Source: Hymenobacter aquaticus
Lineage (GTDB): Bacteria; Bacteroidota; Bacteroidia; Cytophagales; Hymenobacteraceae
Direction of reading: 5' to 3'
Assembly (NCBI RefSeq): GCF_004765605.1
Contig: NZ_SRLC01000001.1
Location: 2,852,001 to 2,916,000, forward strand
Length of the DNA: 64,000 nucleotides
Part shown: positions 17,521 to 24,444 of the stretch, piece by piece
Layout of the letters: each line of letters opens with the position of its first letter
How positions within the stretch are numbered: the stretch's first letter is position 1
Made by a program: the position numbers and the translations under genes
Notes under the pieces: generated by a model
Database searches by the model: none
Told to the model about the DNA's origin: nothing
The model's input: only the letters and a program-made list of their open reading frames with translations

Positions 17521-17634
17521 AACGTCATGTCGAACATTCTGCGCTTCAAGCAGAGAAGAGACATCTCGCGTGCTGACGTTGGAATACTACTCAGACCTCA
17601 GCACGCGAGATTCCTCGGCTGCGCTCGGAATGAC
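17521..17634. repeat. Family B inverted-repeat element (GNAT-argG gap)
   Basis: The left arm runs from AACGTCATGTCGAACATTCT to CATCTCGCGTGCTGACGTT (17521-17580). The right arm, CAGCACGCGAGATTCCTCGG...GGAATGAC, is at 17599-17634. The arms share GAGACATCTCGCGTGCTG-type sequence with drift. Other copies: 31776-31875 and a half copy at 22641-22672. Confidence 0.8.
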
Positions 17635-17643
17635 AAACAGTCA

Positions 17644-18222
17644 TTACCCCTGACTCAGGATTTCAATGCTTTCCTGGGCAATCTTGCCGTACTGGTCTTC
17701 GAGCTTGTCGTAGACCATACCGGTGCACAGGCACATTTTGCGCTGATTTTCCTGCAGAATCGGGTAGTTTTTGCAGCCCATGCAGCCCTTCCAGAAGTCG
17801 TCGCTCTGGGTCAGCTCGGTGAAGGTCACGGGGCGGTAGCCCAGCTCGGTGTTGATCTTCATCACCGGCCCGCTGGTGGTGATGCCGAAGATTTTGGCCT
17901 GCGGGTATTTGGTGCGCGAGAGCTCAAACACGCGGTGCTTGATGGAGCGGCCCAGGCCCTCCTTGCGCAGCTCGGTGTTAACGATCAGCCCGGAGTTGAC
18001 GACGAACTTCGCGTCCTCGAAGGTTTCGATGTAGCAGAAGCCGGCCAGGACGTTGTCGTCGGCGAAGGCAATGACGGCATCGCCGCGCTCCATCTTCTTT
18101 TTCAAGTAGTTAGGATCACGCTTGGCAATACCAACGCCGCGGGTTCTGGCAGATTCCTCATACCACTGACAAAGGGTTTCCACGTACTGCGCATCGGCAG
18201 CATTGGCGACTCGTAACAGCAT
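17644..18222 (-). CDS. GNAT acyltransferase, probable N-acylglutamate synthase
   Basis: 192 residues from the ATG at 18222 (LLRVANAADAQYVETLCQW). The GNAT core is VIAFADDNVLAGFCYIE, then VNSGLIVNTELRKEGLGRSIKHRVF with a variant acetyl-CoA loop (RKEGLGR). It is the first gene of the arginine operon, and no argA or argJ is seen in the window, so it probably makes N-acetyl- or N-succinylglutamate, the first step. An unusual C-terminal tail holds four Cys in two pairs (FWKGCMGCKNY and RKMCLCTGM), suggesting a bound metal. The role is inferred from context and the fold is directly visible. Confidence 0.82.
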   Translation of the reverse strand: MLLRVANAADAQYVETLCQWYEESARTRGVGIAKRDPNYLKKKMERGDAVIAFADDNVLAGFCYIETFEDAKFVVNSGLIVNTELRKEGLGRSIKHRVFELSRTKYPQAKIFGITTSGPVMKINTELGYRPVTFTELTQSDDFWKGCMGCKNYPILQENQRKMCLCTGMVYDKLEDQYGKIAQESIEILSQG

Positions 18223-18836
18223 GGTCAAAGCTCGGTTAGTTGCCTTCGTATACGGCAGCAGACTCGGAAAGACGAAAGAAGAAAGGGGAAGCGCAGCGGG
18301 TGGAAGTGGCTACGCGGCTCCCGACGGCGGCGCCGGAAGCAGGCAAAACCCGGAAGAGAAGCGGGCCGGCGGATCAGGCCGAAAGAGCGGAGAATTCCGG
18401 CAGAGGGCCGGAAAAAGTCACACGTACTGGGGGGTTACACTCGGACTAAGGTCAGTTATTCGTAAGGTTTCTCTTCAAGTAGAGCTGCTAACTTGAGCAG
18501 CTCCGCGCCGGTTTGGGAAGTGTAGGCCGGCGAATTATTGCAGCCAGCAGTTAAGCTGGCATAATTCGCACGACCAAAATGGGTCGTCGCAGAAGCGCAA
18601 TAGAGGAGAGACGAATCATGACGGGTGCCGCGGGGCGGCGTAGGAGTGTTTCGCGCTTTAAATCGTTTAAACCGCTAAATCGTTGCAAAACTAGATGTTT
18701 TTTTTCGGAAACTTTGCCGGGCCGCCGCGAAAAAAACGCGGCAACTTTGGCCCGCCGGGCAGCGCTGCCCGAACCATGCCCTGGCCAAATCCGTCTATTC
18801 CAGCCCTTAGGGCCCTTATTTCCCCTCCCCCACGGT
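18223..18836. promoter_or_regulatory. Divergent arg promoter/leader region with clustered stem-loops
   Basis: 614 bp between the GNAT-argG operon (minus) and argB-argE (plus). Three stem-loops lie close together: GAGCTGCT/AGCAGCTC (18482-18503), GCGAATTAT...ATAATTCGC with an inner GCCAGC/GCTGGC stem (18530-18569), and ACGACC/GGTCGT (18570-18587). Upstream of argB, a TTG at 18683-18685 and ACTTTG at 18711-18716 resemble Bacteroidetes promoter boxes, with a T tract between. No complete gene is visible. An arginine-responsive leader or operator is possible but unproven. Confidence 0.4.
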
Positions 18837-19619
18837 ATGCGTGAAGTCCTGAAAATATTTAAGATCGGCGGCGGCATCATCGACGACGCGGCCCAGCTGA
18901 ATCAGTTTCTGGCGGCCCTGGCCCAGGTGCCCGGCCGCAAGGTGCTGGTGCACGGCGGCGGCAAGGGCGCCAGCCAGATGCTGCAGGACCTGGGCATCGC
19001 GCCCCAGATGGTGCAGGGCCGCCGCATCACCGACGCGGCCACGCTCGACGTCGTGACCATGTTTTACGCTGGTAAAACGAATAAGCAGGTGGTGGCCGGC
19101 TTGCAGGCGCGAGGTGTCAACGCCCTGGGCCTGTCGGGGGCCGACGGCAACGTGATTCGCGCCACGAAGCGCCCGGTGCGGGAAATCGACTACGGCTTCG
19201 TGGGCGACCTGGACGAGCACAGCATCAACGCCGACCTGCTGCAACAGCTGCTGGACGCGGGCCTGATGCCAGTTTTCTGCGCCATCACCCACGACGGGCA
19301 GGGCCAGCTGCTCAACACCAACGCCGACACCATTGCCAGCTCGTTGGCCCGGGCCCTGGCCTCATTTTACGAGGTGGAGCTGCACTTCTGCTTCGAGAAA
19401 GACGGGGTGCTGGCCGATATAAACGACGAGACATCCATCATTCCGCAGATAACGCCCGGGCAGTACCAGGAACTCAAAACAAGCGGCGTCATTGCGGCCG
19501 GCATGGTGCCCAAGCTGGACAATGCCTTTGCGGCCCTGGACGCCGGCGTGGAGCGGGTCGTTATCGAAAACGCGCTGAAAATCAACGAGCCCGTAAAAAC
19601 CATCCTATGCCGGAGCTAA
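18837..19619 (+). CDS. argB: N-acetylglutamate kinase
   Basis: 260 residues from the ATG at 18837 (REVLKIFKIGGGIIDD); the frame is open further upstream but that part reads through the promoter region. It phosphorylates acylglutamate, step two of the pathway. Amino-acid-kinase motifs are visible: VLVHGGGKGASQML, LGLSGADGNVI, GFVGDLDEHSINADLL and LLNTNADTIASSLARAL. It is the first gene of a plus-strand pair and overlaps argE by 13 bp. Confidence 0.95.
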   Translation: MREVLKIFKIGGGIIDDAAQLNQFLAALAQVPGRKVLVHGGGKGASQMLQDLGIAPQMVQGRRITDAATLDVVTMFYAGKTNKQVVAGLQARGVNALGLSGADGNVIRATKRPVREIDYGFVGDLDEHSINADLLQQLLDAGLMPVFCAITHDGQGQLLNTNADTIASSLARALASFYEVELHFCFEKDGVLADINDETSIIPQITPGQYQELKTSGVIAAGMVPKLDNAFAALDAGVERVVIENALKINEPVKTILCRS

Positions 19620-20683
19620 CCGACCAGCTGGCGGAGGAAGCTATTCAGCTGTTAATCCGCCTGATTCAAACCCAGTCGTTTTCGCGGGAGGAAGACGCTA
19701 CGGCCGCGCTGCTGGTTGAGTTTCTGGCCCAGCACGGGGCCCGGCCCCAGCGGCAGCTCAACAACGTGTGGGCCGTAAACCAGCACTTCGACCCGGCCAA
19801 GCCCACCGTGCTGCTCAACTCCCACCACGACACCGTGAAGCCCGGCGCCACCTGGACTTACGACCCGTTTGGCGGCGTGGTGGAAGAAGCCGAAGACAAG
19901 CTCATCGGGTTGGGCTCGAACGACGCGGGCGGCTGCGCGGTCAGCTTGCTGGCCACGTTTCTGTACTTTCAGCAGCGCCCGGACCTGCCCTACAACCTGA
20001 TCTGCGCCATTACGGCCGAAGAGGAAATTTCGGGGGCCAACGGCATCAGCAGCCTGCTGCCGCAGCTGGGCAAAATCGACCTGGGCATCGTGGGTGAACC
20101 GACGCAGATGGACATGGCCATTGCCGAAAAAGGCCTGGTGGTGCTCGACTGCACCGCCCACGGCCAAACCGGCCACGCGGCCCGCAACGAGGGTGAAAAT
20201 GCCCTGTACAAAGCCCTGGCCGACATTCAGTGGCTGCAGCAGTACAAGTTTCCGAAGGTGTCGGAGCTACTCGGGCCGGTAAAAATGACGGTGACCCAGA
20301 TTCAGGCCGGCACCCAGCACAACGTGGTGCCCGACGTGTGCCGCTTCGTGGTGGACGTGCGCACCAACGAGTTTTACTCGAACGAGGAAGTGGTGCAGAC
20401 CGTGCGGGAAAACGTGCAATCGGAGGTGGTGCCCCGCTCGGTGCGGCTCAACTCGTCGCGCATCAGCCCCGGCCACGTGCTGGTGCGCCGGGGCGTGGCG
20501 TTGGGCCGCAAAACCTACGGCTCGGCCACCATGTCGGACCAGGCCCTGATGCCGTTTCCGACGGTGAAGATGGGCCCCGGCGACTCGGCCCGCTCCCACA
20601 CCCCGGACGAGTACATCTACCGCTACGAAATCCGGGGCGGCATTCGGGCCTACATCGAGCTGCTGGAAGGCTTGCAGCTGTAG
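19607..20683 (+). CDS. argE: Acetylornithine deacetylase-type M20 peptidase
   Basis: 358 residues. A zinc-dependent M20 amidohydrolase. Metal and catalytic motifs are VLLNSHHDTVKPG (His-x-Asp), GLGSNDAGGCAVSLLA (metal Asp) and ITAEEEISGANGI (base Glu and metal Glu). The lid domain holds AHGQTGHAARNEGENA. In this pathway it would remove the acyl group from acylcitrulline rather than from acylornithine, because argF' acts on the acylated substrate. Its start overlaps the argB end, so the two are cotranscribed and probably coupled. Confidence 0.92.
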   Translation: MPELTDQLAEEAIQLLIRLIQTQSFSREEDATAALLVEFLAQHGARPQRQLNNVWAVNQHFDPAKPTVLLNSHHDTVKPGATWTYDPFGGVVEEAEDKLIGLGSNDAGGCAVSLLATFLYFQQRPDLPYNLICAITAEEEISGANGISSLLPQLGKIDLGIVGEPTQMDMAIAEKGLVVLDCTAHGQTGHAARNEGENALYKALADIQWLQQYKFPKVSELLGPVKMTVTQIQAGTQHNVVPDVCRFVVDVRTNEFYSNEEVVQTVRENVQSEVVPRSVRLNSSRISPGHVLVRRGVALGRKTYGSATMSDQALMPFPTVKMGPGDSARSHTPDEYIYRYEIRGGIRAYIELLEGLQL

Positions 20684-20686
20684 GCC

Positions 20687-21151
20687 TTAGGCGTTTTCCA
20701 GGATGGCAATGTCCAGCTTGTGCATCTGCATCATGGCGGCCATTTTGCGCTGGGCGCGGGCCGGGTCGTCGCTGCTCAGCAGCTGGCCCATGTTGGCCGG
20801 CGTAATCTGCCACGACACGCCAAACCGGTCCTTGAGCCAGCCACAGTCGCCCGGCTCCCCGCCGTCGGCCGTGAGCTTGTCCCACAGAGTATCTATTTCG
20901 GCCTGATCCTGACAGCTTACCGACAATGAAATACCGGTTGTGAACGTGAAGTATGGTCCGCCGTTCAGGGCCACGTACTTTTGTCCGGCCAACGTAAACT
21001 CCACCGTCATGACCGTGCCGGCGGCCTGGTAGGTGCCGGCCGGGTAGCGGGTGACGCGCTGAATGGCGGAATCCGGGAACAGGCTGGTGTAAAGCGTGGC
21101 GGCTTCTTCGGCCTGGTCGTTGTAAGTCAGAAAGGTGGTAATCTTTTGCAT
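20687..21151 (-). CDS. VOC/PhnB-like glyoxalase-fold protein
   Basis: 154 residues from the ATG at 21151. It is the PhnB/3-demethylubiquinone methyltransferase-like branch of the VOC superfamily, recognised from MQKITTFLTYNDQAEEAATL, FPDSAIQRVTRYPAG, the EFTLAGQKYVALNGGP strand and CGWLKDRFGVSWQITP. The substrate is unknown. It converges with argE (3-bp gap) and is divergent from argH, so it looks like an inserted bystander in the arginine cluster. Confidence 0.85.
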   Translation of the reverse strand: MQKITTFLTYNDQAEEAATLYTSLFPDSAIQRVTRYPAGTYQAAGTVMTVEFTLAGQKYVALNGGPYFTFTTGISLSVSCQDQAEIDTLWDKLTADGGEPGDCGWLKDRFGVSWQITPANMGQLLSSDDPARAQRKMAAMMQMHKLDIAILENA

Positions 21152-21337
21152 GGCGCCGTATTCCTGGTGGATTGATACGTAAAAGTACCGCCCCGCCCCC
21201 GGCCGCAGACGGTGGAATAGCGACAAATACCGGGCACTTTGCGACACGCCCACCGCGGGCCGGCGTCGGCGGAGCTGGCCCACAAAAACGTAGTACCGGG
21301 AAAGCCGCCCGCCGGCCTTCCCTTAGCAGCACAGACC

Positions 21338-22636
21338 ATGAAGATTTGGGACAAGGGCATAGCCGTTGACAAGAAAATTGAGCAGTTCACCGTCGGCCAA
21401 GACCGGGAGCTGGATATGTACCTGGCGCAGTTCGACGTGCGGGCCTCCCAGGCCCAGGCCACGATGCTGGCCCAGGCCGGCCTGATTTCCGCCGCAGAAA
21501 ACGAGCAGCTCCAGCAGGGCCTCGGGGAATTGGCCGCGCAGATTGCTGACGGCAGCTTCACCATCGAGGCGGAGTTCGAAGACGTGCACTCCAAGATTGA
21601 GTATTACCTGACCGAGAAGTTCGGCGACGCGGGCAAGAAGATTCACACCGCCCGCTCCCGCAACGACCAGGTGCTCACCGCCATTCAGCTGTTTCTGAAG
21701 GATTACACCGAGCGGGTGGCGGCCAAAACCATGCAGCTGGCTGAGGTGCTGCTGCAAAAAGCCGAGGCCCACCAAACCGATTTGATGCCGGGCTATACCC
21801 ACTTCCAGGCGGCCATGCCCAGCTCATTTGGCCTGTGGTTCTCAGCCTACGCCGAGCATCTGCTGCTGGATCTGGCCCTGTTCGAAGCCGCCCACACCGT
21901 GGCCGACCAGAACCCCCTGGGCTCGGGCGCGGGCTTCGGCAGCTCCTTCCCCATCGACCGGCAACTGACGACCCGGCAGATGGGCTTCGGCAGCGTGGCC
22001 GTGAGCAGCGTGGGCGCCCAGATGCTGCGCGGCAAAACCGAAAAAACCGTGGCCTTCGCCGTGGCCGGCATGGCCGCTACGCTGGCCAAAATGGCCTACG
22101 ACCTGGTGCTATACAACGGGCAGGATATGGCCTTCGTGGAGCTACCCAAGGAGTTTACCACCGGCTCCAGCATCATGCCCCACAAGAAAAACCCCGACGT
22201 GTTTGAGCTCATCCGGGCCCGTTGCAATTCGCTGCAGGCCTTGCCCAACACCATTACGCTCACCATCAGCAACCTGCCCAGCGGCTACCACCGCGACTTT
22301 CAGATTCTGAAAGAGCTGCTCTTCGAGCCCCTCACGCAGTTCCTGGACATCCTAGACATCGTGCTGTTTGCTTTGCCCCAGCTAAAAATCAAGCCGGACC
22401 TGCTGAACAAGGAGAAGTACGACGCGACCTTCACGGTGGAAAACATCAACCAGCTGATTCAAAGCGGCACGCCGTTTCGCACGGCGTACAAGCAAGTCGG
22501 GCTGGCGGTGGAAGACGGTTCCTACGTGCCGCACAAGGAGTTTCAAACCACGCATCTGGGTAGTATCCACAACCTGGGGTTGGCGGAAATCCAGGCAAAA
22601 ATGGCGCGGTTGAAAGCGTCGAGTGGGTTGTTTTAA
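21338..22636 (+). CDS. argH: Argininosuccinate lyase
   Basis: 432 residues from the ATG at 21338 (KIWDKGIAVDKKIEQF); an upstream in-frame extension has no family similarity. It splits argininosuccinate into arginine and fumarate, the last step. Fumarase/aspartase-superfamily motifs are KKIHTARSRNDQVLTA, PGYTHFQAAMPSSFG and the signature loop TTGSSIMPHKKNPDVFELI with the catalytic Ser. It is on the plus strand, separate from argB-argE, with the VOC gene between. Confidence 0.96.
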   Translation: MKIWDKGIAVDKKIEQFTVGQDRELDMYLAQFDVRASQAQATMLAQAGLISAAENEQLQQGLGELAAQIADGSFTIEAEFEDVHSKIEYYLTEKFGDAGKKIHTARSRNDQVLTAIQLFLKDYTERVAAKTMQLAEVLLQKAEAHQTDLMPGYTHFQAAMPSSFGLWFSAYAEHLLLDLALFEAAHTVADQNPLGSGAGFGSSFPIDRQLTTRQMGFGSVAVSSVGAQMLRGKTEKTVAFAVAGMAATLAKMAYDLVLYNGQDMAFVELPKEFTTGSSIMPHKKNPDVFELIRARCNSLQALPNTITLTISNLPSGYHRDFQILKELLFEPLTQFLDILDIVLFALPQLKIKPDLLNKEKYDATFTVENINQLIQSGTPFRTAYKQVGLAVEDGSYVPHKEFQTTHLGSIHNLGLAEIQAKMARLKASSGLF

Positions 22637-22640
22637 GACC

Positions 22641-22672
22641 GTCATGTCGAGCAAAGCGAGACATCTCGCGTG
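22641..22672. repeat. Family B single arm
   Basis: GTCATGTCGAGCAAAGCGAG continues to ATCTCGCGTG. It is one arm of the family B element without a partner, abutting the family A element at 22684. Confidence 0.7.
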
Positions 22673-22683
22673 CAATGCTAATC

Positions 22684-23251
22684 CGTCATGCTGACCTTGC
22701 CGAAGCATCTCTACTGCTTCGTTGCAAACCATTACTAAAGAGAAGCTTATGCTTCAACCCAGACTACTTACCTTGTTGCTTTTGCTCACGACTGCACATT
22801 GTGCCTACAGTCAGCAAAAGTTGAAGACCGCTACTTCACCATTCAAGCAGGTTGATGTTCCGGACAGTGTGCTGCGACGAATAAATAAAGCCATTAAGCG
22901 CCAGGAAAAGCTGCCGCAAAACGCCTTTCCTGTTTATATTTTTGATTTGGCAAACCATAATAACTACGTCTTTCGGGACGGGATATATTCTTATAAGTTG
23001 AGCAGCCCACACGCTGAAAGACGCATATTAATTGTTCACAAAGGCGCAACTACCCTTTTCGAGGGAACCCATGTGAATGACGTTCTTCGGGAATATTTGG
23101 CTTATATCGAAAAGAAGAAATTACCTACCGCAACCACAATCCGGTATTTGAACATTGTAGGCAAACATCTGCAACGGGAATATGATGCTAATTAATAGCA
23201 TCACTCCAACGAAGCGGTATAGATGCTTCGACAAGCCCAGCATGACGTTCT
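22684..23251. mobile_element. Family A inverted-repeat element carrying a small secreted-protein gene
   Basis: The left arm, CGTCATGCTGACCTTGCCGA onward (22684-22727), faces a right arm ending CAGCATGACGTTCT (23206-23251). The inner 24 bp match with two mismatches. The enclosed gene starts 21 bp from the left arm and ends 10 bp from the right arm. The arrangement parallels the element in carAB but with different cargo. Mobility is an inference. Confidence 0.6.
22749..23195 (+). CDS. Small secreted hypothetical protein, cargo of the family A element
   Basis: 148 residues from the ATG at 22749. I do not recognise the family. There is a signal peptide (LLTLLLLLTTAHCAYSQQ). The mature part is basic, with FPVYIFDLANHNNYVFRDG and AERRILIVHKGATTLFEG strands followed by a helical end, YLAYIEKKKLPTATTIRYL. 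Base composition is clearly AT-richer than in argH or the gene after it, suggesting a foreign source. It is enclosed by facing family A arms. It is probably exported to the periplasm. Confidence 0.65.
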   Translation: MLQPRLLTLLLLLTTAHCAYSQQKLKTATSPFKQVDVPDSVLRRINKAIKRQEKLPQNAFPVYIFDLANHNNYVFRDGIYSYKLSSPHAERRILIVHKGATTLFEGTHVNDVLREYLAYIEKKKLPTATTIRYLNIVGKHLQREYDAN

Positions 23252-23367
23252 TGCAACACAAACGATAATTCAACGTCTGACCTTCCAACGGCTTCTGCTA
23301 AGGCCCGACGAACCCAATTTTCCAACCCGCCTCTCTCCCGGCATTTTCCTGCGTGAATACTCAAACA

Positions 23368-24318
23368 ATGCCCATGAAGATCAAAAAAGCCGTCATTACC
23401 GCCGCCGCCCGCGGCCAGCGCCTCTACCCGGTGGCCGATACCATCCAGAAAGCCATGCTGCCGGTGGTGGATGTGGACGGCCTGCACAAGCCCGTCATCC
23501 AGATTATTGCCGAGGAGGCGTTTAGCAGCGGCATCGAGGAGCTGTGCGTGGTGTGCGCCCCCGGCGACGGGGAGCGGTACGTGGCGGCCTTCACCTCTCT
23601 GCGCGACAACCTGATCAAGACCTACCAGAACGTGGATTGGGCCAAAGAGCAGGCCGGCAAAATCGACCACCTGCTGAGCCGCTTGCAATTTGCCGAGCAG
23701 GCCGAAGCGCTGGGCTACGGCCACGCCGTGTACTGCGCCCGGGAGTTTGTGAACAACGAGCCGTTTCTGCTGCTGCTCGGCGACTACCTCTACGTGTCGC
23801 ACGTGGCGGGCAAGCGCTGTGCCGCGCAGGTGCTGGAATTGGCCGCGCAGGAAGAGTGCGCCGTGTCTGCGGTAAACCCAACTATCGAGCACCAGATTGG
23901 GCGCTACGGCACGCTCACGGGCAAGCACGCGGCCGGCCAGTCGGGCGTGTACCAGATTGATAAAATCATCGAGAAACCCTCGCTGAGCACCGCCGAGCTG
24001 GAATTGCAGACCCCGGGCCTGCGCGCCGGCTATTACCTGTGCTTCTTCGGCATGCACGTGCTTACGCCGGGCATATTCGACATTCTGCGGAAGCAAATCG
24101 AGGCCGGCAGCACCAACGTACTGCTCACGCCCGCTTTGCAGGAGCTGGCTGCATCCGAGAAATACCTGGCCCTGGAAGTGCGTGGCAACCGCTACGACCT
24201 GAGCCGCCGCCACGGCCTGCTCCGCGCCCAGCTGGCCCTGGGCCTGGCCGGCGAGGCCCACGACGAAACCCTGACGACGATGGTCGAATTGCTGGCCGAA
24301 GCCAATACCCGCGTGTAG
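23368..24318 (+). CDS. GalU-like sugar-1-phosphate nucleotidylyltransferase
   Basis: 316 residues from the ATG at 23368; an ATG at 23374 is equally possible. The N-terminus KKAVITAAARGQRLYPVADT and KAMLPVVDVDGLHKPVIQII follow UTP-glucose-1-phosphate uridylyltransferases, but the usual GLGTR loop reads ARGQR. Other landmarks are GHAVYCAREFVNNEPFLLLL with GDYLY (metal-binding Asp region) and KIIEKPSLSTAEL. It should make an NDP-sugar, most likely UDP-glucose or a relative. Its TAG stop lies inside the family C repeat that separates it from the kinase-pyrophosphorylase fusion gene. The two probably act in the same sugar-activation step. Confidence 0.8.
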   Translation: MPMKIKKAVITAAARGQRLYPVADTIQKAMLPVVDVDGLHKPVIQIIAEEAFSSGIEELCVVCAPGDGERYVAAFTSLRDNLIKTYQNVDWAKEQAGKIDHLLSRLQFAEQAEALGYGHAVYCAREFVNNEPFLLLLGDYLYVSHVAGKRCAAQVLELAAQEECAVSAVNPTIEHQIGRYGTLTGKHAAGQSGVYQIDKIIEKPSLSTAELELQTPGLRAGYYLCFFGMHVLTPGIFDILRKQIEAGSTNVLLTPALQELAASEKYLALEVRGNRYDLSRRHGLLRAQLALGLAGEAHDETLTTMVELLAEANTRV

Positions 24319-24435
24319 AGACGCATACTTGCGTCTCGTCGTTGAACCGAAGGTCGGCACAGCCAACGACGGGCGTATGCGCACTCACTCAAAACAACGT
24401 CAGCAACGATTGAGACGCGAATACGCGTCTCTACA
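24314..24435. repeat. Family C inverted-repeat element
   Basis: The left arm TGTAGAGACGCATACTTGCG (from 24314) faces a right arm ending ACGCGTCTCTACA (24435). Each arm is also a hairpin. The TAG in the left end is the stop codon of the upstream gene. Confidence 0.85.
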
Positions 24436-24444
24436 CCCAACGTC

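Noticed and set aside
18530..18569. Possible integron attC site, because GTTAAGC matches the GTTRRRY core
   Set aside because: No matching RYYYAAC partner lies at the right spacing and no integrase or cassette array is present.
18456..18671. An open minus-strand frame whose end reads like a protein C-terminus (TGAELLKLAALLEEKPYE)
   Set aside because: The frame is about 70 codons, opens at a TAG and has no ATG, GTG or TTG in a sensible place, and it overlaps three stem-loops. It could be a gene remnant, but I cannot support it as a gene.
18579..18836. An 86-residue N-terminal extension of ArgB
   Set aside because: The extension is basic and unlike any acetylglutamate kinase. It covers probable promoter boxes and a run of eight or more T. 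The ATG at 18837 gives the normal start and length.
24314..24435. Possible CRISPR or short tandem repeat array at the TGTAGAGACGC repeats
   Set aside because: The units are two facing arms with unique sequence between them, not regularly spaced direct repeats, and no cas genes are in the window.
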